Below, in pieces: positions 53,419 through 61,551 of a DNA stretch of 64,000 nucleotides. The position numbers and the translations under genes are program-made. The stretch is from NCBI RefSeq assembly GCF_900182815.1, contig NZ_FXUA01000002.1, positions 620,001 to 684,000 of the forward strand, written 5' to 3'. The notes below the pieces were generated by a model. The model saw nothing but the letters and a program-made list of their open reading frames with translations. It did no database searches and was not told the origin of the DNA. The DNA comes from Algoriphagus winogradskyi (GTDB lineage Bacteria > Bacteroidota > Bacteroidia > Cytophagales > Cyclobacteriaceae). Within the stretch, counting starts at the first letter, position 1. Each line of letters opens with the position of its first letter.

Positions 53419-54435
53419 ATGAACTACTCTGAAGTAAAACAAGCGGCTGCCAGAATCAAACAGGAATTCCCTGTGCTGGATTATTTCCATAGCCTGGTCA
53501 GATCAGGATTTCTGAAATTCGAAGGCATCCACGGGAAAGAATATTTTTTTGGTTTCCTGGAACAGCGGACTGGCTCGATTGCCGTAGATGACAAAGCGAA
53601 TGTGTGGTATGATCATGCCGCAGGAAAGGGCGGAGACGTTATCGCAGCAGTCCAGGAATTTGAAAACAAAACCTTCTTCGAATCAGTGGAAAGCCTCTCT
53701 GGATCAGTTCCGGTAAGAAAATTTGTTCCTAGACAAAAACCTGAGATTGCCCAGAAAATAGTGGTGGAAAAGGTGGCTGAGATCAGCCATGATGCACTTA
53801 TCCAATACATTCGAGGCAGGGGTATTGATCTTCAGGATATTGCTCCTTTCGGTAAAGAGGTGCATTGGCGGAATAAGGGAAAGCGATATTTCGCAGTGGG
53901 TTTTCCAAATGAATCGGGTGGATGGGTACTTCGATCCTCTATTTTTAAGGGGAACATTCTTGGAGGAGGTACTTCAATTCGAATCCTTGGGACTGTTAAA
54001 GGCATCAAAGTTTTTGAAGGCTGGTTTGACTTTCTGAGTTATCTGAAGCTTTCTAGAGCTACAGATTTCAAAGCCATTATTCTGAATAGTACTGCCAATC
54101 TCAGTTTTCGCTTAATTCTGGATGTTTTGGAAGAGTGTGAAGTAGTTGATCTCTATTTGGATAATGATGTTACGGGAGAGAAGTGTACAATTAATTTTAT
54201 TAGAGTAGCCCAGCTATTCCGTTATTGCCTTCAAAAAGGATCACCTACCGATTGGGATTTGGAGGCATTGAGGGGGAGTAGGGACAAAATTGGAATTCTC
54301 CTTTCCAATATGAAAATCATTCCTTCAGAAGCGATGGAAATCTGGAAGATCCAAACGAATGTTTCTGATCAAAGATGTCACTTTTCTGGTTTTGAGGATG
54401 TTAATGCATTTTTGGTGGGTGGGGTTCACAAGTGA
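53419..54435 (+). CDS. Toprim-domain primase of a mobile element
   Basis: A 338-residue primase. The N-terminal region (MNYSEVKQAAARIKQEFPV...) resembles the zinc-finger start of DnaG-like primases but has no zinc Cys/His set. VFEGWFDFLSYL carries the Toprim Glu and VDLYLDNDVTGEK the DxD pair, the metal-binding site. The start ATG at 53419 gives the usual opening; an ATG at 53392 would add nine residues. It follows the iteron cluster and is co-directional with the RepA-like gene. No relaxase follows. Confidence 0.8.
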   Translation: MNYSEVKQAAARIKQEFPVLDYFHSLVRSGFLKFEGIHGKEYFFGFLEQRTGSIAVDDKANVWYDHAAGKGGDVIAAVQEFENKTFFESVESLSGSVPVRKFVPRQKPEIAQKIVVEKVAEISHDALIQYIRGRGIDLQDIAPFGKEVHWRNKGKRYFAVGFPNESGGWVLRSSIFKGNILGGGTSIRILGTVKGIKVFEGWFDFLSYLKLSRATDFKAIILNSTANLSFRLILDVLEECEVVDLYLDNDVTGEKCTINFIRVAQLFRYCLQKGSPTDWDLEALRGSRDKIGILLSNMKIIPSEAMEIWKIQTNVSDQRCHFSGFEDVNAFLVGGVHK

Positions 54436-54457
54436 CAATATTCGGTCTGGGGGTTAA

Positions 54458-55474
54458 AGTGGAATACTTTGGAGTCTCGTCAATACAAAAGCTAATTGGG
54501 ATCAACTTCAAATGTTATATAAAGGTAAATCTGAAGTCAGGCCATCTGAAAGAAAAGTTGCAGTACCAGTTAGAATCATGAATACGCAATCCGTCCAGGC
54601 ACTGGCAGATTTGGAGCAGAAATTAATTCTTAAAGCCTATAGCCCATCTACAGTAAAGAACTATTGATCATCATTAACTCAATTTTTATCTTTTTTTGAA
54701 AGTCGAAATATTAAGGATGTGACAAAGGAAGAAATAGAAGCCTTTGTCTATCATCAGATCACCAAATATAAAATTTCAGAAAGTGCGCAAAATACGTTGA
54801 TAAACGCGATTAAGGCGTATTATGAACACGTGCTGGGTAGAGAACGGACTATTTATGATATCCAACGACCTAAGAAAAGCCTAACGCTGCCCAATGTACT
54901 CAGTCAGGAAGAGATCAAAGCAATCCTTTGCAGTGTGGAGAATATAAAGCACCGAGCTGTATTGATGCTTATTTACAGTGCTGGATTAAGAATAAGTGAA
55001 GCTATCAACCTTTCGTCGGAATATCTAAACCTAAGAAAACGAGATATTCATTCTGATGATGGTTACATTTTCATCAAGGGAGGAAAAGGAAAAAAAGATA
55101 GGAAAACTGTGCTTTCACCAATTCTGCTAGTAATGCTTAGAGAGTATTACAAAGCTTATAAGCCCAGTTATTGGCTATTTGAAGGGCAGGAAGGAGGTCA
55201 GTATTCAGCGACAAGCATTCAAGCCGTTTTTCGAAGAGCAATAAAGAATAGCAATTCAAACCCTTGGGCGACTGTACACACTTTGCGTCACAGTTTTGCA
55301 ACTCATCTACTTCAAAAGGGGACAAATTTGCGTTATGTGCAAGCTCTCCTTGGTCATGAAAGTAGTAAGACCACTGAAATATATACGCATGTGCTATCGA
55401 TATCAAATAAAAATATTCAAAGTCCACTTGATGGGATCGACGAAATCCTTAATTTGGTCACAGCAGATCCCTAA
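54458..55474 (+). pseudogene. Broken IntI/XerC-like tyrosine integrase
   Basis: An integrase reading frame broken by an in-frame TGA (54665-54667) after KNY, where relatives have Arg or similar. The part after the stop reads on (SSLTQFLSFFESRNIKDVTKEE...), and the catalytic half is intact: IYSAGLRISEA (ArgI), HTLRHSFATHL (HxxR) and LGHESSKTTEIYTHV (GH, Tyr). The closing IYTHVL...SPLD resembles the integron-integrase branch, but the IntI-specific insert is missing. Upstream, the frame can be read back to about 54458; parts of the N-terminal region look shifted. A downstream ATG could still make the catalytic half alone. Confidence 0.8.
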
Positions 55475-55559
55475 AGACCTGTGGACAATGGTGATATATA
55501 GGCAATAGGGAAGTGGTGATGCTGTAACCAAAAAGTATTATAGCTAATAATGAAAACTC

Positions 55560-57470
55560 ATGGAAGGAAAACAAACAGCATTATTTGACGAGAGATTCCT
55601 CGAATCATTTACTGGTACTGGAATAGTGAGTGAACCAAAGATTGCTATAATAGAGCTAATTGCAAATTCTTGGGATGCAGGTGCCTCTAAAGTGGAAATC
55701 AAATGGCCTAACGAATCAGACAATTCTTTCTTCATCAGAGATAATGGACATGGGATGTCTGAATCCGAATTTGATAAACGTTTTAGAAAATTGGCATATA
55801 ATAGGCAAAGAGATCAGGGTATTTATGCTGAAATACCTAGAGAAAACTCATTTATTTCAAAACGACTTGCTTTTGGAAAAAACGGCAAAGGACGATTTGC
55901 AGGGTTTTGTTTTGGTCCGTCTTTCTTTGTTAAAACATGGAAAAAGAATAATGAAGTTACTGTAAAAGTATTTAAAGGGAATGAAGGCGAAATATTCTTC
56001 CAGAAAATAGATAGTAAAGAAGGAGTAACTGGACATGGAACAATGGTTTATGCAGATAATGCCAAAATTCCCATAATCTCGGCTAATTTAATCAAAAGAG
56101 AGATTGGTATGAGATTCCTTACTGACCCAAATTTCGAAGTTGCAATTGATGGAGAAAAAATAACCTTTCTAGATATACCAGAGAAAAATATTAAGGAGTT
56201 TATTCTAACCGTGGAAGGTTTTGGAGAAGTTAAACTAATTGCAATCGATACTTTATCAACTGACAAAACTACCCATCAACATGGCATTGCATGGCATGTG
56301 AATGGGAGGTTAGTTGGTGAGTGTTCGTGGAAAGGAACTGGTATGGATCATCTTATTGACGGAAGACGTATAGAAGCCAAAAGATTTATCTTTATCGTTT
56401 TGGCAGATATTTTAAATTCCGAAAAAAACATACATCCGGATTGGTCTGGATTTAAATCAAATAGTGACGAATTTCAATCAGTAAATGAGGTTGTACTCAA
56501 CAAGGTTAAAGATTTTGTTTTGGATATTTCTAAAGAAAAACGTAAAGAAACTTTTTATGACATCAAATCACAAAATAATCAAACTCTTAAAAGGATTGGG
56601 CTAATTGGTCAAACAAAATGGAATTCGTTTATAACTCAAGTGCAGGAGGAATGCCCATCAATTAATGAAACAGAACTTGCAAAGCTTGGGACAATCCTAG
56701 CCAATTTGGAGGAATCACAATCTCAATTCAGCCTTATACACGCTCTATATGAACTTGATCCAAATCAACTGGATAATCTCAATGAGATTCTAGAAGAATG
56801 GAATGTGGATCTTGCAAAAATAGTTTTGGATGAACTTCAATTTAGGCTAAAATTATTGGAGCAGTTAAAAATCAAAGTACTTTCAAAGGATACTGATGAG
56901 GTTCAGGAGTTGCAACCTTTATTCAAAAAGGGCCTATGGATTTTTGGACCCGAATACGAAACTATCGAATACACCTCAAATCAAGGAATGACATCAGTAA
57001 TACAAAATTTATACGGAGGAATAGAGAAAGGCTCAAGAAAAAGACCAGATTTCGCAATTTTAAGTGACAGTACAGTAGGTCTCTACTCATATCCTAAATA
57101 TGATGATGAAGGCGGTGAAATTGGCGTAGATAGACTTACGATAGTGGAATTAAAAAAGCCAGGTGTTCCCCTTAGTTCAGAGCAAAAAAGTCAAGCATGG
57201 GGATATGTGAAGGAGTTAACAAAAAAAGGATATGTCACTCCTGAAAATAAAATAACATGTTTCGTTCTCGGTTCGGAAATTGATCCACTTGAAGCTCAGG
57301 AAACGCATCAAGGGGGAACTAAAATAATTCCTTTACTTTACGATACTGTAGTAAAACGGGCTAACAGCCGATTACTAAATCTTTATGACAAAGTAAAAAA
57401 TTCACCATTTCTCGAAAATGTAAGACTGGAAGAAGAGCTTAACGGTCAAATGAACTTATTAGAAAATTAA
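55560..57470 (+). CDS. GHKL ATPase with C-terminal PD-(D/E)XK nuclease (MORC-like), candidate defence effector
   Basis: A 636-residue fusion. The N-terminal GHKL ATPase has the N-box IELIANSWDAGA (E32, N36), G1 DNGHGM (61-66) and the G2 lid GKNGKGRFAGF (from 106), the pattern of MutL/MORC ATPases. A central helical linker follows (about 330-490). The C-terminal part has KRPDFAI (D497), then IVELKKPG (E530, K532) and SQAWGYVKEL (Q545, Y549): the D...ExK and QxxxY pattern of PD-(D/E)XK nucleases. The codon use is AT-rich compared with the chromosome. SIR2 and DUF2971 genes follow on the same strand. Confidence 0.82.
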   Translation: MEGKQTALFDERFLESFTGTGIVSEPKIAIIELIANSWDAGASKVEIKWPNESDNSFFIRDNGHGMSESEFDKRFRKLAYNRQRDQGIYAEIPRENSFISKRLAFGKNGKGRFAGFCFGPSFFVKTWKKNNEVTVKVFKGNEGEIFFQKIDSKEGVTGHGTMVYADNAKIPIISANLIKREIGMRFLTDPNFEVAIDGEKITFLDIPEKNIKEFILTVEGFGEVKLIAIDTLSTDKTTHQHGIAWHVNGRLVGECSWKGTGMDHLIDGRRIEAKRFIFIVLADILNSEKNIHPDWSGFKSNSDEFQSVNEVVLNKVKDFVLDISKEKRKETFYDIKSQNNQTLKRIGLIGQTKWNSFITQVQEECPSINETELAKLGTILANLEESQSQFSLIHALYELDPNQLDNLNEILEEWNVDLAKIVLDELQFRLKLLEQLKIKVLSKDTDEVQELQPLFKKGLWIFGPEYETIEYTSNQGMTSVIQNLYGGIEKGSRKRPDFAILSDSTVGLYSYPKYDDEGGEIGVDRLTIVELKKPGVPLSSEQKSQAWGYVKELTKKGYVTPENKITCFVLGSEIDPLEAQETHQGGTKIIPLLYDTVVKRANSRLLNLYDKVKNSPFLENVRLEEELNGQMNLLEN

Positions 57471-57557
57471 TAGGCCATAACAATTTGTAGAAATTAGAGC
57501 CTTTCATTGCTACAGCACAACCAAAACTACGATTCTTACATTGACGTTATTTTTTAA

Positions 57558-58763
57558 ATGAAAAGAGCAATAATACTTGGAGCAGGGGCTTCTAAAAGCT
57601 ATAACAAATCTAAAACAGGTGTGAAAATGCCTGTTGCATTAGACTTTTTTGAAACCTTTAGAAAACTTGAAATTTCAGAAAATCCTTGGGTATTAATTGG
57701 ACATTTAATTAACTATATATCTGATAGAGATAAAGTTGATGCACTCCAATTTTTGAATTTTTCTGAAGATATCGAATTACTGCATTCTGAAATTCAAAAA
57801 AAATTGTACAAGGCTTTACATCGTGGAAATATTTTTAGACACCCAGATGGTATTCAACAATTAAAGGCTTATAATGAATTGATATTTCTTTTTGTAAGTG
57901 TAATAAATGAAATTCAGAATGGTGATGAATCTTTAACTCATAAAAATTTAGCTAAACAACTTTCTACGAGAGACTCAATCATAACTTTTAATTGGGATAC
58001 TTTGATGGACAGAGCTTTAATGAAAGAAACTGATTGGAATAGTGGAAATGGATATTTTGTACAGCCTTCTGCCGTTTTCAGGGATGATTGGATTTATAAT
58101 GATGATCAATCTATTGAACGAAATTTCCCGAAGTTGTTAAAACTTCACGGTTCTAGTAATTGGATTACAAGTCATATTATACCTAGCAAAGAAGGCAAAT
58201 TTGAATTAAGCCAGGAAACTAATGTAGAAGACTTCTATGTCTTCGAACGAGCAACTAAACCATATGCAACCTATGCTGGTAGATACATGTCTGGATATGA
58301 AGAGTTCTCATATGGCTATTATCCACCAAATCTTCCCTTGATAGGTAAACCTGCTCCTGAAGGTTATACAATAGTAAAAAGCAGAATTAAAAACCCTTTG
58401 ATGCCTGAAGGAAAATCGAATGATAAAGGTTTGTATTCTATGCCATTAATAATTCCCCCGGTAAAAAATAAAGAATACGATTTATTTGGAACATTATTTA
58501 CTCGAGTTTGGGCTGAAGCACAAAGAGAAATTGAAAACGCAGAGGAAATCTATATAATAGGATATTCATTTCCTGTAACTGATATTAGAACTGATCAATT
58601 GTTTAAATCGGCATTTCTCAAACGGAAAACATTTCCAAAGATTATTATCCATAATCCCAACCCGGATTTGATCTTTGAAAGATTCACATTTGATTATGGC
58701 ATACCCTCATCTTACATCATCGTCAAAAAGGAATACTTTGATGAAACCTTTAAATTTGAATAA
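57558..58763 (+). CDS. SIR2-like protein (NADase-type, candidate defence)
   Basis: A 401-residue protein of the SIR2-like family. The N-terminal GAGAS (8-12) is the NAD-binding glycine motif, ITFNWDTLMD (144-147 FNWD, N145) the Asn-Asp motif, and LKLHGSSNW (H197) the catalytic His. IIGYSFPVTD follows near residue 330. This domain is used as an NAD-depleting effector in Thoeris, DSR and SIR2-Ago systems; NADase action here is inferred. It lies 87 bp after the GHKL-nuclease gene and is AT-rich. Confidence 0.82.
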   Translation: MKRAIILGAGASKSYNKSKTGVKMPVALDFFETFRKLEISENPWVLIGHLINYISDRDKVDALQFLNFSEDIELLHSEIQKKLYKALHRGNIFRHPDGIQQLKAYNELIFLFVSVINEIQNGDESLTHKNLAKQLSTRDSIITFNWDTLMDRALMKETDWNSGNGYFVQPSAVFRDDWIYNDDQSIERNFPKLLKLHGSSNWITSHIIPSKEGKFELSQETNVEDFYVFERATKPYATYAGRYMSGYEEFSYGYYPPNLPLIGKPAPEGYTIVKSRIKNPLMPEGKSNDKGLYSMPLIIPPVKNKEYDLFGTLFTRVWAEAQREIENAEEIYIIGYSFPVTDIRTDQLFKSAFLKRKTFPKIIIHNPNPDLIFERFTFDYGIPSSYIIVKKEYFDETFKFE

Positions 58764-58904
58764 AAACTGTTCATTTAATAAAAAATAAATAATAAAAAAC
58801 TTGTAACACCACCTATGCCGCTCCACTTAGGGATAATACTCATAGCCAAAAGTTGTGCTGCATACAAGGATAGCTGACTGAAAAATTATTACCACTGCAG
58901 GAAA

Positions 58905-59903
58905 TTGAAGATTCTCTATAAATATCGCCCACTTTCAGAATTTCTTTTTAAGGAACTTTACTATCAAGAGTTGTACTTCGCTTCCTACTTCGAATTGAAT
59001 GACCCGCTTGATTTGTCGGCTCGGATTGAATTTAGTTGTGAGAAATCCGAGCAAGTAGAATATCTGATTTATTTTCTTTTTAAGTCAACCCTATCGCTCA
59101 ATGATGCCTTAACTGACAAAAAAAGGAAGAACGACAAAAACCTACTTGCATTCAATGACAACAGAACAAAGGTTGCAGAATTTCAGCAAACGGTTTTTGA
59201 ATATATAAACCAGCTAAAAGATGAAAAAGAAAGAGTTTGGGATATTGATATTAAAAGCATTATTGATTCCGCATCAAAGAAACACAATCTAGAATTCCAA
59301 TTTGATTCAGAGAATTTCAAAAGCGTACTTAAACGTATATCGTCAAAATTTCTTGAAAATAGTTATGCTACTTGCTTTTCAGAAAGCAATGATGATTTTT
59401 TAATGTGGTCGCACTATTCCAGCAAGCATTCAGGAATCTGTTTAGAGTTTGCGTTAGAAAATTCAGGTCTTTTCCCTTACATCGGGAAAGCTCGAAGGAA
59501 ATTAGATTGCAAAAAATACAAAGAAAGACTATCCAAATGGGATTTAGAAACCCACGTGTATTGGGACAGAATTAAAAAAGTTAATTATGAGAGCGAACAG
59601 CCGTTTATAAATTTTTTCGAGTTTTCACAAGTTTTTGAAAATGAACACGATTGTGATTTGATAGGTCTTTCAAAACCTTGGACACATCATTTTGCTCATC
59701 AATTAGAATGGGTTTTCTCTACCAAAACTGCACCGTGGAAATATGAAAAGGAATGGAGAGCGATTCATATAAACTTTGGAAATCCCCAAGAACCAGAAGA
59801 AAGAATCCGACATTATCCACTTGAAAGTCTGAAAGCTATCTATTTTGGTATGCGAACTCCAGAAAACGTAAAGAAGAGAATCTTTCACATTTTTGATAAG
59901 TAA
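58905..59903 (+). CDS. DUF2971 protein with premature stop
   Basis: A 332-residue protein starting at TTG (58905) with the family opening KILYKYRPLSEFLFKELYY. ATCFSESNDDFLMWSHYS and LEWVFSTKTAPWKYEKEWRAIH are DUF2971 hallmarks. The frame ends at TAA (59901-59903), but it continues in the same frame for 26 more codons (AKELQYFECKPTNGKDLEF...) to TAA at 59982-59984, in a style like the family C-terminus. This looks like a recent nonsense change that trims the tail; the product may still work. DUF2971 has no set function but is often seen in defence islands. Confidence 0.75.
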   Translation: MKILYKYRPLSEFLFKELYYQELYFASYFELNDPLDLSARIEFSCEKSEQVEYLIYFLFKSTLSLNDALTDKKRKNDKNLLAFNDNRTKVAEFQQTVFEYINQLKDEKERVWDIDIKSIIDSASKKHNLEFQFDSENFKSVLKRISSKFLENSYATCFSESNDDFLMWSHYSSKHSGICLEFALENSGLFPYIGKARRKLDCKKYKERLSKWDLETHVYWDRIKKVNYESEQPFINFFEFSQVFENEHDCDLIGLSKPWTHHFAHQLEWVFSTKTAPWKYEKEWRAIHINFGNPQEPEERIRHYPLESLKAIYFGMRTPENVKKRIFHIFDK

Positions 59904-60148
59904 GCAAAAGAACTACAATACTTTGAATGTAAACCGACAAACGGGAAAGACCTAGAATTTATTGAATGGGAATATTATGAATAATATGCCAACGCATGGA
60001 GAGAAAAAGAAACGGCCCGACCCTTCGCATTTTTAAGAAGAGTTGTCATCCGAATTGCCCCAAGCATTTGGCACATGCCATAGCCGCGCCAGACTATAAA
60101 TAGTAGGCAGTGTGAATTCGAGATAGGTCAGTAATATCATCCATACCC

Positions 60149-60165
60149 TAAGTATATTATACTTA
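60149..60165. promoter_or_regulatory. 17-bp perfect palindrome upstream of the ArsR-family gene
   Basis: TAAGTATA and TATACTTA are perfect 8-bp arms around a single T. It lies ~100 bp before the regulator start, upstream of its -7 element. It differs in sequence from the operator-like palindrome at 60561. Confidence 0.4.
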
Positions 60166-60212
60166 TAAAGTTCAGCCTGGCCAGCAATAAAGCACCTTAT
60201 TTTATTCGCTAT

Positions 60213-60220
60213 TAGTTTTG
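60213..60220 (+). promoter_or_regulatory. -7 element of the ArsR-family gene
   Basis: TAGTTTTG matches TAnnTTTG. The start would be near 60227, about 40 nt before the ATG at 60268. No clear -33 TTG is seen. Confidence 0.4.
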
Positions 60221-60267
60221 GTCAACAGTAAAATTCTTTACAAAACATTATCTTTACAAAAAACAAA

Positions 60268-60540
60268 ATGACAATGGATTTGCTCAAAATATCAAAAGCA
60301 CTGGCTGATGCCACGCGGTTCAAAATTCTAAAGATACTCATGGCAAAAGGAGAAATCAGTTGCAGTGAATTGGAAGGCCACTTTACGCTTTCTCAACCTA
60401 CCATTTCACACCACTCTAAAATACTGTTTGATTGCGGACTTATCCATGCAAAAAAGGATGGACAACATTCGCTTTTATCGGTAAATAAGAAGTTGTTAGA
60501 AAAATACCTCACATCCCTTAAAGAAGAATTGGTCAAGTAA
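60268..60540 (+). CDS. ArsR-family winged-helix regulator, possible thiol switch
   Basis: A 90-residue ArsR/SmtB-type repressor with the helix pattern ISKALADATRFKILKILMAKGEISCSELEGHFTLSQPTISHHSKILFDCGLI. The metal-binding ELCVCD motif is missing; instead two Cys (C32 and C56) lie by the recognition helices, as in thiol-based redox sensors of the family. It precedes an oxidoreductase operon whose promoter holds a symmetric site. A second in-frame Met (M3) is also a possible start. Confidence 0.87.
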   Translation: MTMDLLKISKALADATRFKILKILMAKGEISCSELEGHFTLSQPTISHHSKILFDCGLIHAKKDGQHSLLSVNKKLLEKYLTSLKEELVK

Positions 60541-60560
60541 TTTTTTTTATTCAATATATA

Positions 60561-60578
60561 GATATATTTCAATATATC
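60561..60578. promoter_or_regulatory. 18-bp palindrome in the reductase operon promoter (candidate ArsR operator)
   Basis: GATATATT-TC-AATATATC is a perfect 8-2-8 palindrome, the layout of ArsR-family operators. It lies directly upstream of the -7 element TAATTTTG (60582-60589). The sequence TTCAATATAT also repeats directly with 18-bp spacing (60550-60559 and 60568-60577), giving two overlapping half-site readings. Confidence 0.6.
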
Positions 60579-60581
60579 TTT

Positions 60582-60589
60582 TAATTTTG
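60582..60589 (+). promoter_or_regulatory. -7 element of the NmrA-like operon promoter
   Basis: TAATTTTG matches TAnnTTTG; the start would be near 60596, ~40 nt before the ATG at 60637. The region where a -33 box should lie is occupied by the palindrome at 60561-60578. Confidence 0.5.
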
Positions 60590-60636
60590 ATTAAGTTTGT
60601 GAAAACATCTACCAACTAATTTAAAAACAAAAAATT

Positions 60637-61506
60637 ATGATATTAATTACAGGAGCCAACGGGCATTTAGGGGCGGCCACTATCGAATCTTTATTGAAAA
60701 AAAATCCTAAAACCCCAATTAGGGCATTGGTAAGAACCGAAGAAAAAGGAGCTCCATTCAAAAAAAAAGGAGTGGATATTGCCATAGGAGATTACTTTAA
60801 TTATGATTCATTGCTTGCGGCTATGCGGGGGGTAGATGTCCTTTTACTGGTTTCATCAAGTTCCATAACCGGACGTTATGAGCAGCATTCTAATGCCATA
60901 AAAGCGGCAAAAGAGAGTGGCATAAAGCATATCGTTTACACCAGTGTGCTGAAATCTTCCCCTGATTCCAAATTCAGTGGAGGTATGGATCACGTAAAAA
61001 CAGAAGCAGAGATTAAAGCATCAGGAATTCCTTATACCATTATGGGAAATACCTATTATGCTGATTTTCTACCGATGTTGTTAGGAGATTTTACCAATAC
61101 AGGAGCTATTTATTACAGTGCTGGTGATGCAAGGGTAAATTTTGCGTCACGAAATGATATGGCAGAGGCCAATGCAGTTGTACTTTCCAACCCTTCTGCC
61201 CATCAGAATAAAGTGTATAATATCACCGCATTAAAAGCATATACCTTTACAGAGATAGCTGTTATGCTTTCGGATATTGTAAATGCCCCTGTAAACTATG
61301 TAGATATTCCACTGGAAGATTTGAAAAAGGGCATGCTGCAACATGGTTTGCCGGAAAATGTTACGGGTATGATGGCAAGTATTGCCGAGACCATGAAAGC
61401 CGGGGAGTTTGATTATGCCGATGATACATTAAAGAAATTAATTGGTCATCCTCCTCTTGATTTAAAGGATTTTCTAAAAAGTGTATATGGCACAAAATCC
61501 TTGTAG
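60637..61506 (+). CDS. NmrA-like NAD(P)H-binding oxidoreductase (QorB type)
   Basis: A 289-residue extended SDR protein. The dinucleotide motif is ITGANGHLGAATIESL at the N-terminus, and the catalytic Tyr is absent or atypical, as in the NmrA/QorB branch (NADPH:quinone oxidoreductase 2). SKFSGGMDHVKTEAEIKASG and IPYTIMGNTYYADFLPMLL fit QorB-like proteins. It is first in the operon controlled by the ArsR-family gene and probably acts in quinone or electrophile reduction; this is inference. Confidence 0.85.
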   Translation: MILITGANGHLGAATIESLLKKNPKTPIRALVRTEEKGAPFKKKGVDIAIGDYFNYDSLLAAMRGVDVLLLVSSSSITGRYEQHSNAIKAAKESGIKHIVYTSVLKSSPDSKFSGGMDHVKTEAEIKASGIPYTIMGNTYYADFLPMLLGDFTNTGAIYYSAGDARVNFASRNDMAEANAVVLSNPSAHQNKVYNITALKAYTFTEIAVMLSDIVNAPVNYVDIPLEDLKKGMLQHGLPENVTGMMASIAETMKAGEFDYADDTLKKLIGHPPLDLKDFLKSVYGTKSL

Positions 61507-61551
61507 GATAAATAAAACCTTAAATAGTAGAAATTCATAAATGAAACCAAT

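Larger units (their letters stand above)
59985..60267. other. Intergenic stretch at the end of the defence cargo
   Basis: No gene is seen in this ~280 bp. The left part holds sequence reminiscent of spacers found elsewhere in Bacteroidota islands (no named element). A 17-bp palindrome (TAAGTATA-T-TATACTTA) lies at 60149-60165 and a -7 element (TAGTTTTG) at 60213-60220. The latter would drive the ArsR-family gene. Confidence 0.45.

Noticed and set aside
54665..54667. Selenocysteine or reassigned TGA in the second integrase
   Set aside because: No SECIS-like hairpin was seen and other genes use TGA as a normal stop (for example 44505-44507); a nonsense change is simpler.
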